Assembly: GCA_009841005.1 (NCBI GenBank)
Contig: VXMR01000134.1
Location: forward strand, 1 to 45,377
Length of the DNA stretch: 45,377 nt
Direction of reading: 5' to 3'
Origin: Gemmatimonadales bacterium
Lineage (GTDB): Bacteria; Gemmatimonadota; Gemmatimonadetes; Palauibacterales; Palauibacteraceae
In this document: positions 1 through 8,085 of the stretch, piece after piece
Numbering within the stretch: the stretch's first letter is position 1
Layout of the letters: every line of letters begins with the position of its first letter
Position numbers and translations under genes: made by a program
The notes under the pieces: generated by a model
The model's input: the letters and a program-made list of their open reading frames with translations, nothing else
Database searches by the model: none
Told to the model about the DNA's origin: nothing

Positions 1-277
1 ACCGGTCGCCGTCGGTGAACAGCACGATGTCGACGGGGCGCAGGTGCGCGAGGGCGGTCAGGCAGGCCAGTCCGTAGCCCGGCGTGTCCTGCCGGACGAT
101 CCGCGCCCCGGCCTCGCGCGCGCGGGTCGCGGTCGCGTCCGTCGACCCGTTGTCGCAGACGACGAGATCGTCGACCACGGGCCGGCCCCGATCATCGCGC
201 AGCGCCAGCAGGTCGGCGACGACACCTCCGATATTCTGCTCCTCGTCCCTCGCCGGCACGACCGCGCCCACCGTCAT
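1..277 (-). CDS. Family 2 glycosyltransferase, N-terminal fragment
   Basis: The reverse strand encodes the first 92 residues of a GT-A fold glycosyltransferase that runs off the left edge. It opens with the usual family 2 start (TVGAVVPARDEEQNIGGVV), followed by VVCDNGSTDAT, the nucleotide-binding Asp region, and reaches LFTDGD, the metal-binding DXD-type motif, at the window edge. Such enzymes move a sugar from a nucleotide or dolichyl/undecaprenyl donor to a lipid or glycan; the acceptor cannot be told from this fragment. I chose ATG at 277; a GTG at 289 in the same frame is possible. The gene starts about 30 bases after the porin gene stops and is probably the last gene of the leftward protease-porin group. 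Confidence 0.85.
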   Translation of the reverse strand, partial: MTVGAVVPARDEEQNIGGVVADLLALRDDRGRPVVDDLVVCDNGSTDATATRAREAGARIVRQDTPGYGLACLTALAHLRPVDIVLFTDGDR

Positions 278-307
278 TCCCGCGTACACGCCGCTCCGGC
301 CCTCCGC

Positions 308-1372
308 TCAGAAGTCGACCTGGGCGAGGAACTGAAACTGGCCATCGGACAGCGTCGGCGCGTGGGGCGAGTCGTCGAGGGCGCTGGCGTACTGCAGCCC
401 GAACCTCGCGTAGCCGTCGGGATACAGATTCAGTCCGAACACCATGAACTTCCGGTCGGCGCCCAGAGCCGGCCGGAATCCATCATACCGCACGACGGCC
501 TCGAGCAACCCCCAGGGCCGATAGCCGAACTGCACCCAGCCGCCGTAGGCCTCCGTCTCGGCCGGCCCGCTCCCGGTGAGCGGCGCATCGAGATCGAAAT
601 CCGCCCGCAGGTACTCGCCCGTCAGCGTAAGGCTGTGGTAGGAGACCTGAACGTCCGCACCCCAGTACAGGCGGCTGCCCGCAAAGTCGGACGTGATGCC
701 GGGAGCCGCCGAGCGGTCTCCGGTGACGATGCCCTTTCCGAGCGGCGCGGAGGTGTCCTCCGAATAGGCGAGGGAAGCTCCCGCCTGTACGACGAGTTCG
801 TCGTAGAAGGCGATCGTGCCGATCGAGTTGTACTGCAGGCGGCCGGCAAACATGTAGTTGTCACCGTCGTTCGTGATGGACCGGCCGTTGCCGTTGTAGA
901 GGCCGGCCCCGTAGGTGAACCGGCCATCGAGCGCCTGCCCGCCCGCCTGCACGCCGATCTGCCGGTCCGGCCTGAGGGCGGTTGCGGCCTGCGAACGCTC
1001 CACAAACGTGATGTCGCTGCGCGACACGGTGGCTTCATAGCCGAAGTAGGGCTTGAACATGCCGATGCTGAGTTCGAATTCCGGAATCACCGGCATCGTG
1101 ACCACCGCGTCGTGGATCCGGTACGTGTCACGCCCGGCGTCGTAGCGGACGACGAACTTGTAGTCGAAGACGAGTCCGACGGCGCCCTCCACCTTGAGGC
1201 GGGATTCGAAGAGCCGGAATCCCTGCCCGCCCAGGGTGGAATCGGCATGCGCCCGGGCTCCGGCCCGCAGCAGCCCCCCGACCTCGATCGGGGAGGCCTC
1301 CTGCGCCGCCATTCCCGACGGAATGGCCAGGCCAAGCGCGACGACCGTGCGCGCGCAAATTCTCGCGATCAT
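308..1372 (-). CDS. OprO/OprP-like phosphate-selective porin
   Basis: This 354-residue protein looks like an outer-membrane beta-barrel of the phosphate-selective porin O/P family. It has a signal peptide (residues about 1-23, ending SGMAAQ), alternating amphipathic strands with many aromatic residues throughout, and a C-terminal phenylalanine (QVDF) typical of barrels handled by the Bam complex. Typical family pieces are the early FRLFESRLKVEG and FDYKFVVRYD strands and the GMFKPYFGYE segment. The start is supported by GAGGAG seven bases upstream, which overlaps the end of the protease gene. Family members pass phosphate or polyphosphate, and the pst operon lies 3 kb away, so a phosphate role is plausible; many homologues carry other anions, so specificity is inferred. 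The Arg/Lys lining that defines selectivity cannot be judged here. Confidence 0.8.
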   Translation of the reverse strand: MIARICARTVVALGLAIPSGMAAQEASPIEVGGLLRAGARAHADSTLGGQGFRLFESRLKVEGAVGLVFDYKFVVRYDAGRDTYRIHDAVVTMPVIPEFELSIGMFKPYFGYEATVSRSDITFVERSQAATALRPDRQIGVQAGGQALDGRFTYGAGLYNGNGRSITNDGDNYMFAGRLQYNSIGTIAFYDELVVQAGASLAYSEDTSAPLGKGIVTGDRSAAPGITSDFAGSRLYWGADVQVSYHSLTLTGEYLRADFDLDAPLTGSGPAETEAYGGWVQFGYRPWGLLEAVVRYDGFRPALGADRKFMVFGLNLYPDGYARFGLQYASALDDSPHAPTLSDGQFQFLAQVDF

Positions 1373-1385
1373 GTATCACTCCTCA

Positions 1386-2096
1386 TCATGTCTCGGGTTC
1401 GTCGACATCGAAGTTCGCGTGGAGGTGGCGCCAACCTCCCAGGCCGATCGCCGCGTTGATCCAGAAGTGCCCGACGATGGACGGGAACAGACTGTCCGTC
1501 CAGATGACGGTCACCGCGAGCACGACGCCAAGCGCCGTCGCCCGGACCACGCCGACGAGCTTCTGGTATCCGTGAGCGAGTCCGAAGGACACGGAGACCA
1601 GCGCCACGCCGAGCCAGGGGTTGCCGGTCCATGCCGAGACGGCCCACAGGCCGAATCCCCGATAGGCGTACTCCTCGCAGACCGCCGCGATCCCGGAGAG
1701 CGCGAGAAACCAGCGTTTTTCCGAGGCGTTTCGCGGCATCAGCAGCAGCACGGCCGCGGTCTCCCGGAGCCCGGCGAGCCGCCCGGCCGCGGTGATCAGC
1801 CAGGCTGCCAGCAGCCCGACGGCGGCCACGGCCAGGCCCCGGAGCAGCGCGGGCGCCGGCGCGTCGACCCTCCAGCCGAGCGCGGCCGCGGGAACGTTCT
1901 GCCACGCCGCGACGCCGAGCGTCACCAGGCCGAGCACGACGAGCGATGCCCCTACCGACACGTACAGCAGACGGCGGTGTTTCGCCGCTGCGGCGAGATC
2001 GGCCCCGCGACGGGCATCGAGGGCGGCGAGGAGGGGCATGCCGATCAGGAGCAGCAGGGCGTACGCCGCCGCGATCGGGGTCGGAGTCTCCGGCAT
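1386..2096 (-). CDS. CPBP-family intramembrane glutamic endopeptidase
   Basis: A 236-residue multi-pass membrane protein carrying the motifs of the CAAX protease and bacteriocin-processing (CPBP, formerly Abi) family: EEYAYRG near residue 142, FGLAHG, and a final HFWIN. In this family the paired Glu and the two His residues form the catalytic site in the membrane. About six hydrophobic segments are visible. The start at 2096 places the first membrane segment near the N-terminus, as in relatives, but has no good ribosome site; an upstream GTG at 2195 with a GGAGG eleven bases before it would add 33 residues. Its stop overlaps the ribosome site of the porin gene, so the two are probably co-transcribed. 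The substrate is unknown. Confidence 0.85.
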   Translation of the reverse strand: MPETPTPIAAAYALLLLIGMPLLAALDARRGADLAAAAKHRRLLYVSVGASLVVLGLVTLGVAAWQNVPAAALGWRVDAPAPALLRGLAVAAVGLLAAWLITAAGRLAGLRETAAVLLLMPRNASEKRWFLALSGIAAVCEEYAYRGFGLWAVSAWTGNPWLGVALVSVSFGLAHGYQKLVGVVRATALGVVLAVTVIWTDSLFPSIVGHFWINAAIGLGGWRHLHANFDVDEPET

Positions 2097-2108
2097 CGCG
2101 GAGGGATA

Positions 2109-2128
2109 ACGCGGCGCGGGCGCCGCGT
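2109..2128. repeat. Perfect inverted repeat upstream of the protease gene
   Basis: ACGCGGCGC and GCGCCGCGT form a perfect 9-base inverted repeat with a two-base loop, ending 12 bases before the chosen ATG of the protease. In RNA it would be a strong hairpin in the leader (or inside the N-terminal codons if the GTG at 2195 is used). No U-tract follows, so it is not a standard terminator. It could reduce translation of the protease, but GC-rich dyads are frequent in such DNA. Confidence 0.4.
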
Positions 2129-2253
2129 GCAACACGCGCACCGGACGACGGTGGCCGGGCCCGTTGACAGCGGCGCGCGGTTCGGGGACGTTCACCCGAC
2201 CGCCGGCCTCCGGACCGACGGCATTTCACTCGAACGACGACTGCGGAACGCGC

Positions 2254-3147
2254 ATGCCGCTCGATATCGCGATCGCCCAGTTCCGGCCCTCCAAGGGCAA
2301 CTTCGACGCGACGCTGGACGGCTGCGCGGGGCTCATCCGGCGCGCGGCCGGAGCGGAACGGCGACCGCGCCTGATCGTGTTCCCGGAGACCGCGCTCACC
2401 GGCTATTTCCTGGAGGGCGGAGTTCGCGAACAGGCCATCGCGGCCCCGGAACTGTTCGAGGCCCTCAACGCGCGCGTCGGCGAAGATGCGGACGGTCTCG
2501 ATGTCGCGATCGGCTTTTACGAGCGGGACGCGGCGGGCATCTACAACTCGGCCCTGTACGCGACGCTGGGGCCCGGCGGCGGGATCCTTCACGTCCACCG
2601 CAAGGTGTTCCTCGCCACCTACGGCGTCTTCCAGGAAGAGCGGTTCGTCGAGGCGGGGGCCGGAATCCGGGCGTTCGACGCGCCGCCGGGACGCATCGCG
2701 CTGCTGATCTGCGAAGACGGTTTTCACTCGGTCTCCGGTACGCTCGCCGCGCTCGACGGAGCGTCGATCATCCTCATTCTCAGCGCCTCGCCCGCACGCG
2801 GGGCGGCCCCGGGGGCCGGGGTGCCCGGCAACCTCGTCCGCTGGGAGGCCCTCGCGAGCGCGATCGCCGCCGAGCATGGGGTGTTCGTCATCGTGTCCCA
2901 GTTGGTCGGGTTCGAAGGGGGCAAGGGATTCGCCGGCGGGTCCGCGGCCTACGACCCGCACGGACACCGGCTCCTCGCGGGGCCGCTCTGGGAGGAAGCG
3001 GTGCTGCCCGTGCGGGTGGACCTCGACGAGGCCGCGCGCGCCCGCACCGAAGAGCCGCTCTTTTCGGACCTCGAACGGTCCTGGACCCGTCTTCTCGTGA
3101 ACAGTCCGGGATCCGGCGTGCGCCGGCCGGCTCCCGACGGCGAATGA
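2254..3147 (+). CDS. Carbon-nitrogen hydrolase (nitrilase fold), probable NAD-synthase amidase partner
   Basis: A 297-residue nitrilase-superfamily amidase. The catalytic triad is visible as Glu45 (FPETAL), Lys117 (HRKVFL) and Cys153 (LLICEDG). The start at 2254 gives MPLDIAIAQF, the normal first strand of the family; a longer reading frame from 2164 adds unlikely residues. The next gene, an NAD synthase lacking a glutaminase domain, overlaps it by four bases. In larger NadE proteins a nitrilase-fold glutaminase is fused in front of the synthase and channels ammonia to it. The pair here therefore looks like a two-subunit version, although a free-standing amidase such as an omega-amidase or N-carbamoylputrescine amidase cannot be excluded. 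Confidence 0.87.
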   Translation: MPLDIAIAQFRPSKGNFDATLDGCAGLIRRAAGAERRPRLIVFPETALTGYFLEGGVREQAIAAPELFEALNARVGEDADGLDVAIGFYERDAAGIYNSALYATLGPGGGILHVHRKVFLATYGVFQEERFVEAGAGIRAFDAPPGRIALLICEDGFHSVSGTLAALDGASIILILSASPARGAAPGAGVPGNLVRWEALASAIAAEHGVFVIVSQLVGFEGGKGFAGGSAAYDPHGHRLLAGPLWEEAVLPVRVDLDEAARARTEEPLFSDLERSWTRLLVNSPGSGVRRPAPDGE

Positions 3148-4022
3148 CCCGCGCCTGGCCGCCGCCGGGCACCGCGGAAGCCCGCGCTCCACACCCCGCC
3201 GACCGGGGCCCGCTCGACATCGATACGGACCTCGTGCGGGATTGGCTCGTCCAGTTCCTTCGAGAGGAGATCGAGCGTCGGCGCGGTTTCCGCCGCGTCG
3301 TGGTCGGGTTGTCGGGAGGGGTGGATTCCGCCCTCACCGCTGCGCTGTGCGTGGAGGCTCTCGGTCCCGAAGCAGTGCTCGCCCTCCAGTTGCCCTACCG
3401 GACCTCGAGCCCCCGGAGCCGCGAGCACGCGCTCCTCGTGGCGGGGAAATTCGGGATTCCGACGCGCACGATCGATATCACGCGGGCCGTGGACGGCTAT
3501 CTCGACGAATTCGAGCCCGAGGCGGGCGGACACCGGAGGGGCAATGTGGCAGCGCGCCAGCGCATGATCGTCCTCTTCGACCAGGCCTTCAAGCTCTCCG
3601 CCCTCCCCGTCGGTACCGGAAACAAATCGGAGCGTCTCCTCGGCTACTATACCTGGCACGCGGACGACTCCCCGCCGGTGAACCCGCTCGGAGACCTGTT
3701 CAAGAGCCAGGTATGGGCGCTCGCGCGGGCCATCGGCGTGCCCGCCGAGGTCGTCGACAAGCCGGCGACGGCGGATCTGATCCAGGGGCAGACGGATGAG
3801 GAGGACCTTGGCGCCACGTACCCCGAAGCCGACCTCATCCTCCACCACCTCACTTCCGGACGCGGGGCGGATGATCTCGTCGAAGCGGGGTTCGAGAGAA
3901 CGAAGGTCGAACTCGTCGCCCGGCGACTCGAAAGCACGCACTGGAAACGCCACCTGCCGACGGTCGCGATGCTCTCGCCGACCGCGATCGGGGAATGGTA
4001 CCTGAGACCGGTGGACTACTGA
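3144..4022 (+). CDS. nadE: NAD synthase, ammonia-type domain
   Basis: A 292-residue ATP pyrophosphatase-fold enzyme that amidates nicotinate adenine dinucleotide to NAD, the last cytosolic step of NAD synthesis. The PP-loop SGGVDSA is at residues 57-63. PVGTGNKSERLLGYYTWHADD and the later KPATADLIQGQTDEEDLG segments are typical of NadE. There is no N-terminal glutaminase domain, so it must use ammonia or receive it from the preceding amidase. The ATG at 3144 sits inside the stop of that gene (ATGA), implying translational coupling. The first 25 or so residues are Pro/Ala-rich and poorly conserved. Assignment is firm; the functional pairing is inferred. Confidence 0.93.
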   Translation: MTRAWPPPGTAEARAPHPADRGPLDIDTDLVRDWLVQFLREEIERRRGFRRVVVGLSGGVDSALTAALCVEALGPEAVLALQLPYRTSSPRSREHALLVAGKFGIPTRTIDITRAVDGYLDEFEPEAGGHRRGNVAARQRMIVLFDQAFKLSALPVGTGNKSERLLGYYTWHADDSPPVNPLGDLFKSQVWALARAIGVPAEVVDKPATADLIQGQTDEEDLGATYPEADLILHHLTSGRGADDLVEAGFERTKVELVARRLESTHWKRHLPTVAMLSPTAIGEWYLRPVDY

Positions 4023-4078
4023 CGGACCTGTCATGGGGAGAGGATAGGCGGGTCGGGTAACGCCCCCGGACGGGAAGC

Positions 4079-4094
4079 GTCACGAGTTTGTCAC
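4079..4094 (+). promoter_or_regulatory. Candidate Pho box, distal pair
   Basis: Two GTCAC pentamers start at 4079 and 4090, an exact 11-base spacing. This matches the architecture of a PhoB half-site pair, where each repeat is one helical turn apart and contacted by one winged-helix domain. It lies about 100 bases upstream of the phoB start. A third GTCAC at 4115 is out of register. The regulator is assumed to be the PhoB encoded next door. Confidence 0.5.
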
Positions 4095-4131
4095 AACCGG
4101 TTGCCGGGAAACGCGTCACGCCGCGCGGGTG

Positions 4132-4158
4132 TTTACGATATGGTTACAAAAACGTTAC
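4132..4158 (+). promoter_or_regulatory. Candidate Pho box, proximal triple repeat
   Basis: TTTAC at 4132, GTTAC at 4143 and GTTAC at 4154 are spaced exactly 11 bases apart in a short AT-richer stretch, 34-60 bases before the phoB start. Direct repeats with an 11-base period are the hallmark of Pho boxes bound by PhoB/PhoP-type regulators. The position fits activation of the phoB-pst operon, with the box in place of a normal -35 element. I see no convincing -10 hexamer downstream. Confidence 0.6.
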
Positions 4159-4191
4159 GATTCCGACGGCAGCCATGAGCCAGGTTAGCGC

Positions 4192-4896
4192 ATGGTGAAG
4201 ATGGCGGACGCACGGATCCTGGTAGTGGATGACGAGCCGGATATCCTCAGCGTACTCGTGTATCACCTGAGTCGCGAAGGATACCGGGTGACCACGGCCG
4301 TGAACGGTCAGGGGGCGCTGACCATGGCGGACGCCGAGCGCCCGGACCTCATCATCCTCGATCTCATGCTGCCGGGCATGGACGGATACGAGGTGCTGCA
4401 GCGGCTCAGGCGGGCTGACCGCACGAGCGCGATACCCGTCATCCTGCTCACGGCGAGGCGGGCAGAGGACGAGAGGGTCAGGGGATTCGAGGTCGGGGCC
4501 GACGACTACATCACGAAGCCGTTCAGCGCACGCGAACTCACGCTCCGCGTCGAGGCGCTGCTGCGGCGCGCGAAGGCGGAACCCGTTTCCGCTTCGCGGA
4601 GGATTGCCGTGGGTCCGGTGGAACTCGACCGCGAGGCGCATCGGGCCTTCTCGGACGGCGCCGAGGTCGACCTGACACCGCTGGAGTACCGGTTGCTCGA
4701 AGTTCTGCTGGAGCGGCGGGGACGGGTGCAGAGTCGCCGCCAACTGCTCCAGGCCGTCTGGGATACGAACGCGGCGATCGAGACGCGCACGGTCGACATG
4801 CACGTCGCCCGCCTGCGCACGAAGCTCGGGGGCGCCGCCCCGCTGATCGAGACGGTTCGAGGGATCGGCTACCGGTTCCGGGCACTCGACAAGTAG
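4192..4896 (+). CDS. phoB: OmpR/PhoB-family response regulator (probable PhoB)
   Basis: A 234-residue two-domain regulator. The receiver domain (about residues 5-120) has the acidic pair in VVDDEPD, phospho-acceptor Asp57 in LIILDLMLPG, the Thr in ILLTARR and the Lys in YITKPF. The C-terminal winged helix (about 135-232) ends with the OmpR-type LIETVRGIGYRF. It heads a run that continues into a PAS-containing histidine kinase and pstSCAB-phoU, so it is very likely the phosphate regulator PhoB. Two clusters of 11-base-spaced repeats upstream suggest that it activates its own operon. The start may be the ATG at 4192 or the ATG at 4201, since both lie before the first strand. Confidence 0.92.
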   Translation: MVKMADARILVVDDEPDILSVLVYHLSREGYRVTTAVNGQGALTMADAERPDLIILDLMLPGMDGYEVLQRLRRADRTSAIPVILLTARRAEDERVRGFEVGADDYITKPFSARELTLRVEALLRRAKAEPVSASRRIAVGPVELDREAHRAFSDGAEVDLTPLEYRLLEVLLERRGRVQSRRQLLQAVWDTNAAIETRTVDMHVARLRTKLGGAAPLIETVRGIGYRFRALDK

Positions 4897-4906
4897 TCCG
4901 CGCAAG

Positions 4907-6265
4907 GTGAGACTCGCGAACCGCTTTTTCCTCGCCGCGGGGGCGGTGCTCTTCGTGGCGTATATCGCCGCCTGGTTCGTGTTCCGGCTCGACACGAGAG
5001 GCGTAGTGGTCGAGTCGGCCGTTCTCGGCGGCATTCTGATCCTGCTGTGGCCCGCCACCCGGCTCGCGGCCCGCCGGATCGAGGCGGAAGTCGACCAGGC
5101 GCGGGAGACCGTGGACCGCATCGCTTCCGGCGATCTCGATCCTTCCATCGGCCCGACGGGTTCGGGCCCGATCAGTTCCCTGAACCGGGCGATCGACCGC
5201 ATGGCCGACCGGGTGCGGGACCGCGTGGCCCATTCCGAACGGGAATCCAGCGATCTCCGGATCCTGTTCGACGAGCTGGAGGACGGGCTCGCCTTCATCG
5301 ACCGGGACGGGCTCGTGAGCCTCTGCAACGCGGCGTTCGAACGCTGGGCGGGACGCGCCGTCTCGCCGGGCGTTCGCATAGGGACGCTGTTCCGGTCGCC
5401 CCGGATCGCCCAGGCGGTGAGCGCCGCGCGGCAGGGCGAATCCACCACCGTCGAGGTCGAACTCGGCGAGCATACCGTGTTGATGTCGACCCGTCCCCAC
5501 CGCTCGGGCGCGGTCATCGTGCTGCACGATCTCACGGTGATGCGGCGGCTCGAAGGGGTCCGGCGCGATTTCGTCGCAAACGTGTCCCACGAACTCAAGA
5601 CCCCGCTGACGAGCGTCGTCGGGTTCGCGGAGGCGCTCTCGGAGGGTGGACTCGACTCCGGCCACGCGCGCGATTTCGCCCGGCGCATCCTCGTCAACGC
5701 GACGCGCATGCGGCACCTGGTGGAGGACCTCCTCGACCTCTCGCTGCTGGAGTCCGGCAGTTGGAGTCCGGAGCCGCAGCCGGTGTCCGTGGGGGCCGTC
5801 GCCCTGGAGGTCTGGGAGACGCTCTCGCCGCGGGTGCTCGGAGAGGAGGTGACGCTGGACGTCTCCGGCCCGCGGGAGCCCGCGTACGTCGACCCGGACG
5901 CGATCCGGCAGGTGTTGCGCAACCTCCTGGACAACGCGGCGCGCTACAGCGATGACGACCCGACCATCGCCGTGCGGATCCGGTCCGACGGGGAGTTCCA
6001 GCGCGTCGAGGTCACGGACCGGGGGCCGGGAATCCCGTCGGTGCACGTGGAGCGCGTGTTCGAGCGGTTTTACCGGGTCGATCCGGCGCGTTCGCGCGCC
6101 CGCGGGGGCACCGGACTCGGACTCGCGATCGTCAAGCACTTCGTCGAGGCGCACGGGGGCGAGGTCGGCATCGACAGCGCGCTCGGCCGCGGCACGACCG
6201 TGTGGTTCACCCTTCCCGTCGCGGCGCAGATCCCGGACGAGGAGACGTTCGATGTCCCGGCCTAG
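4907..6265 (+). CDS. phoR: PAS-containing sensor histidine kinase (probable PhoR)
   Basis: A 452-residue membrane kinase paired with the upstream regulator. It has two membrane helices (about residues 7-26 and 35-52) joined by a very short loop, a HAMP-like linker, a PAS domain (about 118-205), a HisKA helix with His228 in NVSHELKTPL, and an ATPase domain with the N box (LRNLLDNAARYS), G1 (DRGPGIP), F (FERFYR) and G2 (GGTGLGLAIV) motifs. There is no periplasmic sensor domain, as in known PhoR proteins, which read phosphate status through PstSCAB and PhoU. The GTG start at 4907 follows the regulator by ten bases, and its end overlaps pstS by 14 bases. Confidence 0.92.
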   Translation: MRLANRFFLAAGAVLFVAYIAAWFVFRLDTRGVVVESAVLGGILILLWPATRLAARRIEAEVDQARETVDRIASGDLDPSIGPTGSGPISSLNRAIDRMADRVRDRVAHSERESSDLRILFDELEDGLAFIDRDGLVSLCNAAFERWAGRAVSPGVRIGTLFRSPRIAQAVSAARQGESTTVEVELGEHTVLMSTRPHRSGAVIVLHDLTVMRRLEGVRRDFVANVSHELKTPLTSVVGFAEALSEGGLDSGHARDFARRILVNATRMRHLVEDLLDLSLLESGSWSPEPQPVSVGAVALEVWETLSPRVLGEEVTLDVSGPREPAYVDPDAIRQVLRNLLDNAARYSDDDPTIAVRIRSDGEFQRVEVTDRGPGIPSVHVERVFERFYRVDPARSRARGGTGLGLAIVKHFVEAHGGEVGIDSALGRGTTVWFTLPVAAQIPDEETFDVPA

Positions 6266-7202
6266 CAGCCCGTGGCAAGACCGTGCGTCAGCGCCGAGCG
6301 TTGGCGCGCTGCGGGTGCTGGCGGTCCTCTCAGGCTGGGGCTGCGGCGCCGGCGGAAGCGCCGGAGCCTCATCGGAACTCATCGAGATTGATGGCTCGAG
6401 CACCGTGTTTCCGATCAGCCAGGCGATGGCCGAGGAGTTCCAGATCGCCGGCGGGCGCGCGGTCCGCGTGTCCGTCGGCGTCTCCGGCACGGGCGGCGGG
6501 TTCCAGCGGTTCTGCAATGGCGAGACGGACATCACGAACGCTTCGCGGCAGATCGACGAAGCCGAGGCGGCGTCCTGCCGGGCGGAGGGCATCGAACCGG
6601 TCGAACTCCAGATCGCCCGGGACGGCCTCACGCTGGTCGTGCACCCCTCCAACGACTGGGTCGCCTGTGTCAGCGTGGCTGAACTCCGGCGCGTATGGAT
6701 GCCCGGGTCCGGGATCGAGCGATGGAGCCAACTCCGCCCGGACTGGCCGGATGAGGAACTGAAGCTGTACGGCCCCGACACCGATTCCGGCACCTTCGAC
6801 TACTTCACGGCCGCCGTGGTCGGCGAGGCGGGCGCGAGCCGGAGCGACTACACCGCCAGCGCAGACGACAACATGCTCGTCGGGGGGGTGAGCGGCGACC
6901 CCGGCGCGCTCGGCTACTTCGGCTACGCGTACTTCGAGGACAACCAGGAGCAGCTGCGCGCCCTCGAAGTCGACGGGGGCGACGGTTGCGTCGCGCCGTC
7001 CCGCGAAACGATCCTGAACGGCACGTATACGCCGCTCGCTCGACCGATGTACATCTACATTCGGCGCGACGCGCTCGACCGGCCGGAGGTCCGCGCGTTC
7101 GTGCACTTCTACCTCGAACAGGCGGCGACCCTGATCCCGGAGACGGGATACATACCGCTCGAGCCGGACGCCTATGCGGAAATCCGAGCCCGGATCGGTT
7201 AG
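6252..7202 (+). CDS. pstS: Phosphate ABC transporter, substrate-binding protein
   Basis: A 316-residue periplasmic phosphate-binding protein. Phosphate-contact segments are visible: [33 protein letters not shown] and [10 protein letters not shown]. The N-terminus is a basic then hydrophobic leader ending LSGWGCGAG; the Cys could be a lipidation site, but the residue at -3 is Gly rather than the usual Leu, so a cleaved soluble form is also possible. The ATG at 6252 lies inside the last codons of phoR, and the 3' end overlaps pstC by 29 bases, so translation of phoR, pstS and pstC is probably coupled. It delivers phosphate to the PstCA channel. Confidence 0.92.
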   Translation: MSRPSSPWQDRASAPSVGALRVLAVLSGWGCGAGGSAGASSELIEIDGSSTVFPISQAMAEEFQIAGGRAVRVSVGVSGTGGGFQRFCNGETDITNASRQIDEAEAASCRAEGIEPVELQIARDGLTLVVHPSNDWVACVSVAELRRVWMPGSGIERWSQLRPDWPDEELKLYGPDTDSGTFDYFTAAVVGEAGASRSDYTASADDNMLVGGVSGDPGALGYFGYAYFEDNQEQLRALEVDGGDGCVAPSRETILNGTYTPLARPMYIYIRRDALDRPEVRAFVHFYLEQAATLIPETGYIPLEPDAYAEIRARIG

Positions 7203-8085
7203 CCGTCACACCAGGGTCGGCGAGCGCCTGATCGGGGCGCTCCTCTTCGGCTCCGAAGCGCTCTCGATCCTGGCGACGGTCGGAATCGTCGTCGTGCTGC
7301 TCACCGAATCGCTGGGTTTCTTCGCCGAGGTATCCCCCGTCGAGTTCCTCGCGGGGACGCGATGGTCTCCGGACCTCGTGCCGCGGTCGTTCGGCATCCT
7401 CCCGCTCGTCAACGGAACCCTTCTCGTCGCGGCCGGCGCGGCGCTGATCGCGCTCCCGACCGGGCTCGCGACGGCCATCTACCTGAGCGAGTTCGCGTCG
7501 CTCCGGACGAAGCGGACCGTGAAGCCGGCGCTCGAGATTCTCGCGGGGATCCCGACGGTCGTCTACGGATACTTCGCCGTGACCCTCGTCACGCCGGTCC
7601 TCCGGACGCTCTTTCCGGGGGTCGGGGTCTTCAACGCCGCGAGCGCCGCCATCGTCGTGGGCATCATGATCCTTCCGATGGTGTCGTCCCTCTCCGAGGA
7701 CGCGCTGAGCGCGGTCCCCGACTCCCTGCGCGAGGCCGCGTACGGCGTCGGGGCCACCCGGTTCGAGGTGGCGACCCGGATCGTGGTGCCGGCGGGTCTG
7801 CCCGGCATCGCCGCCAGCTTCATCCTCGCGATCTCGCGCGCCATCGCCGAAACGATCGTCGTGACGCTGGCCGCCGGCGCGACGCCGGGGATGACCCTGG
7901 ACCTCCTCCAGAGCGTTCAGACGATGACGGCCTACATCGTGCAGGTGAGCCTGGGCGACGCGCCCTCCGGGTCGATCGAGTACCGGACGCTGTTCGCCGT
8001 CGGCCTCCTTCTCTTCCTCATCACGCTGGCCCTCAACCTGCTGAGCCAGCGCATGACGACCCGTTTCCGGGAGAGCTTCCGGTGA
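7174..8085 (+). CDS. pstC: Phosphate ABC transporter permease PstC
   Basis: A 303-residue inner-membrane permease with six predicted helices. The conserved loop that contacts the ATPase is [30 protein letters not shown]; the helix with [11 protein letters not shown] is characteristic of PstC/PstA. It pairs with PstA to form the phosphate channel. Its ATG lies 29 bases inside pstS, and its stop overlaps the GTG of pstA by four bases. At about 300 residues it is of normal length, without the extra periplasmic domain seen in some homologues. Confidence 0.93.
   Translation: MRKSEPGSVSRHTRVGERLIGALLFGSEALSILATVGIVVVLLTESLGFFAEVSPVEFLAGTRWSPDLVPRSFGILPLVNGTLLVAAGAALIALPTGLATAIYLSEFASLRTKRTVKPALEILAGIPTVVYGYFAVTLVTPVLRTLFPGVGVFNAASAAIVVGIMILPMVSSLSEDALSAVPDSLREAAYGVGATRFEVATRIVVPAGLPGIAASFILAISRAIAETIVVTLAAGATPGMTLDLLQSVQTMTAYIVQVSLGDAPSGSIEYRTLFAVGLLLFLITLALNLLSQRMTTRFRESFR

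Noticed and set aside
44..1459. Long forward frame opposite the porin gene
   Set aside because: It is the antisense of a clear beta-barrel gene; Arg- and Gly-rich composition without motifs.
2164..2192. TTGACA at 2164-2169 as a -35 for the amidase gene
   Set aside because: No acceptable -10 at 16-19 bases downstream (GACGTT), so I do not list it as a promoter.
4115..4119. Third GTCAC as part of the distal Pho box
   Set aside because: It is 25 bases from the previous copy and 17 from the next repeat, out of the 11-base register.
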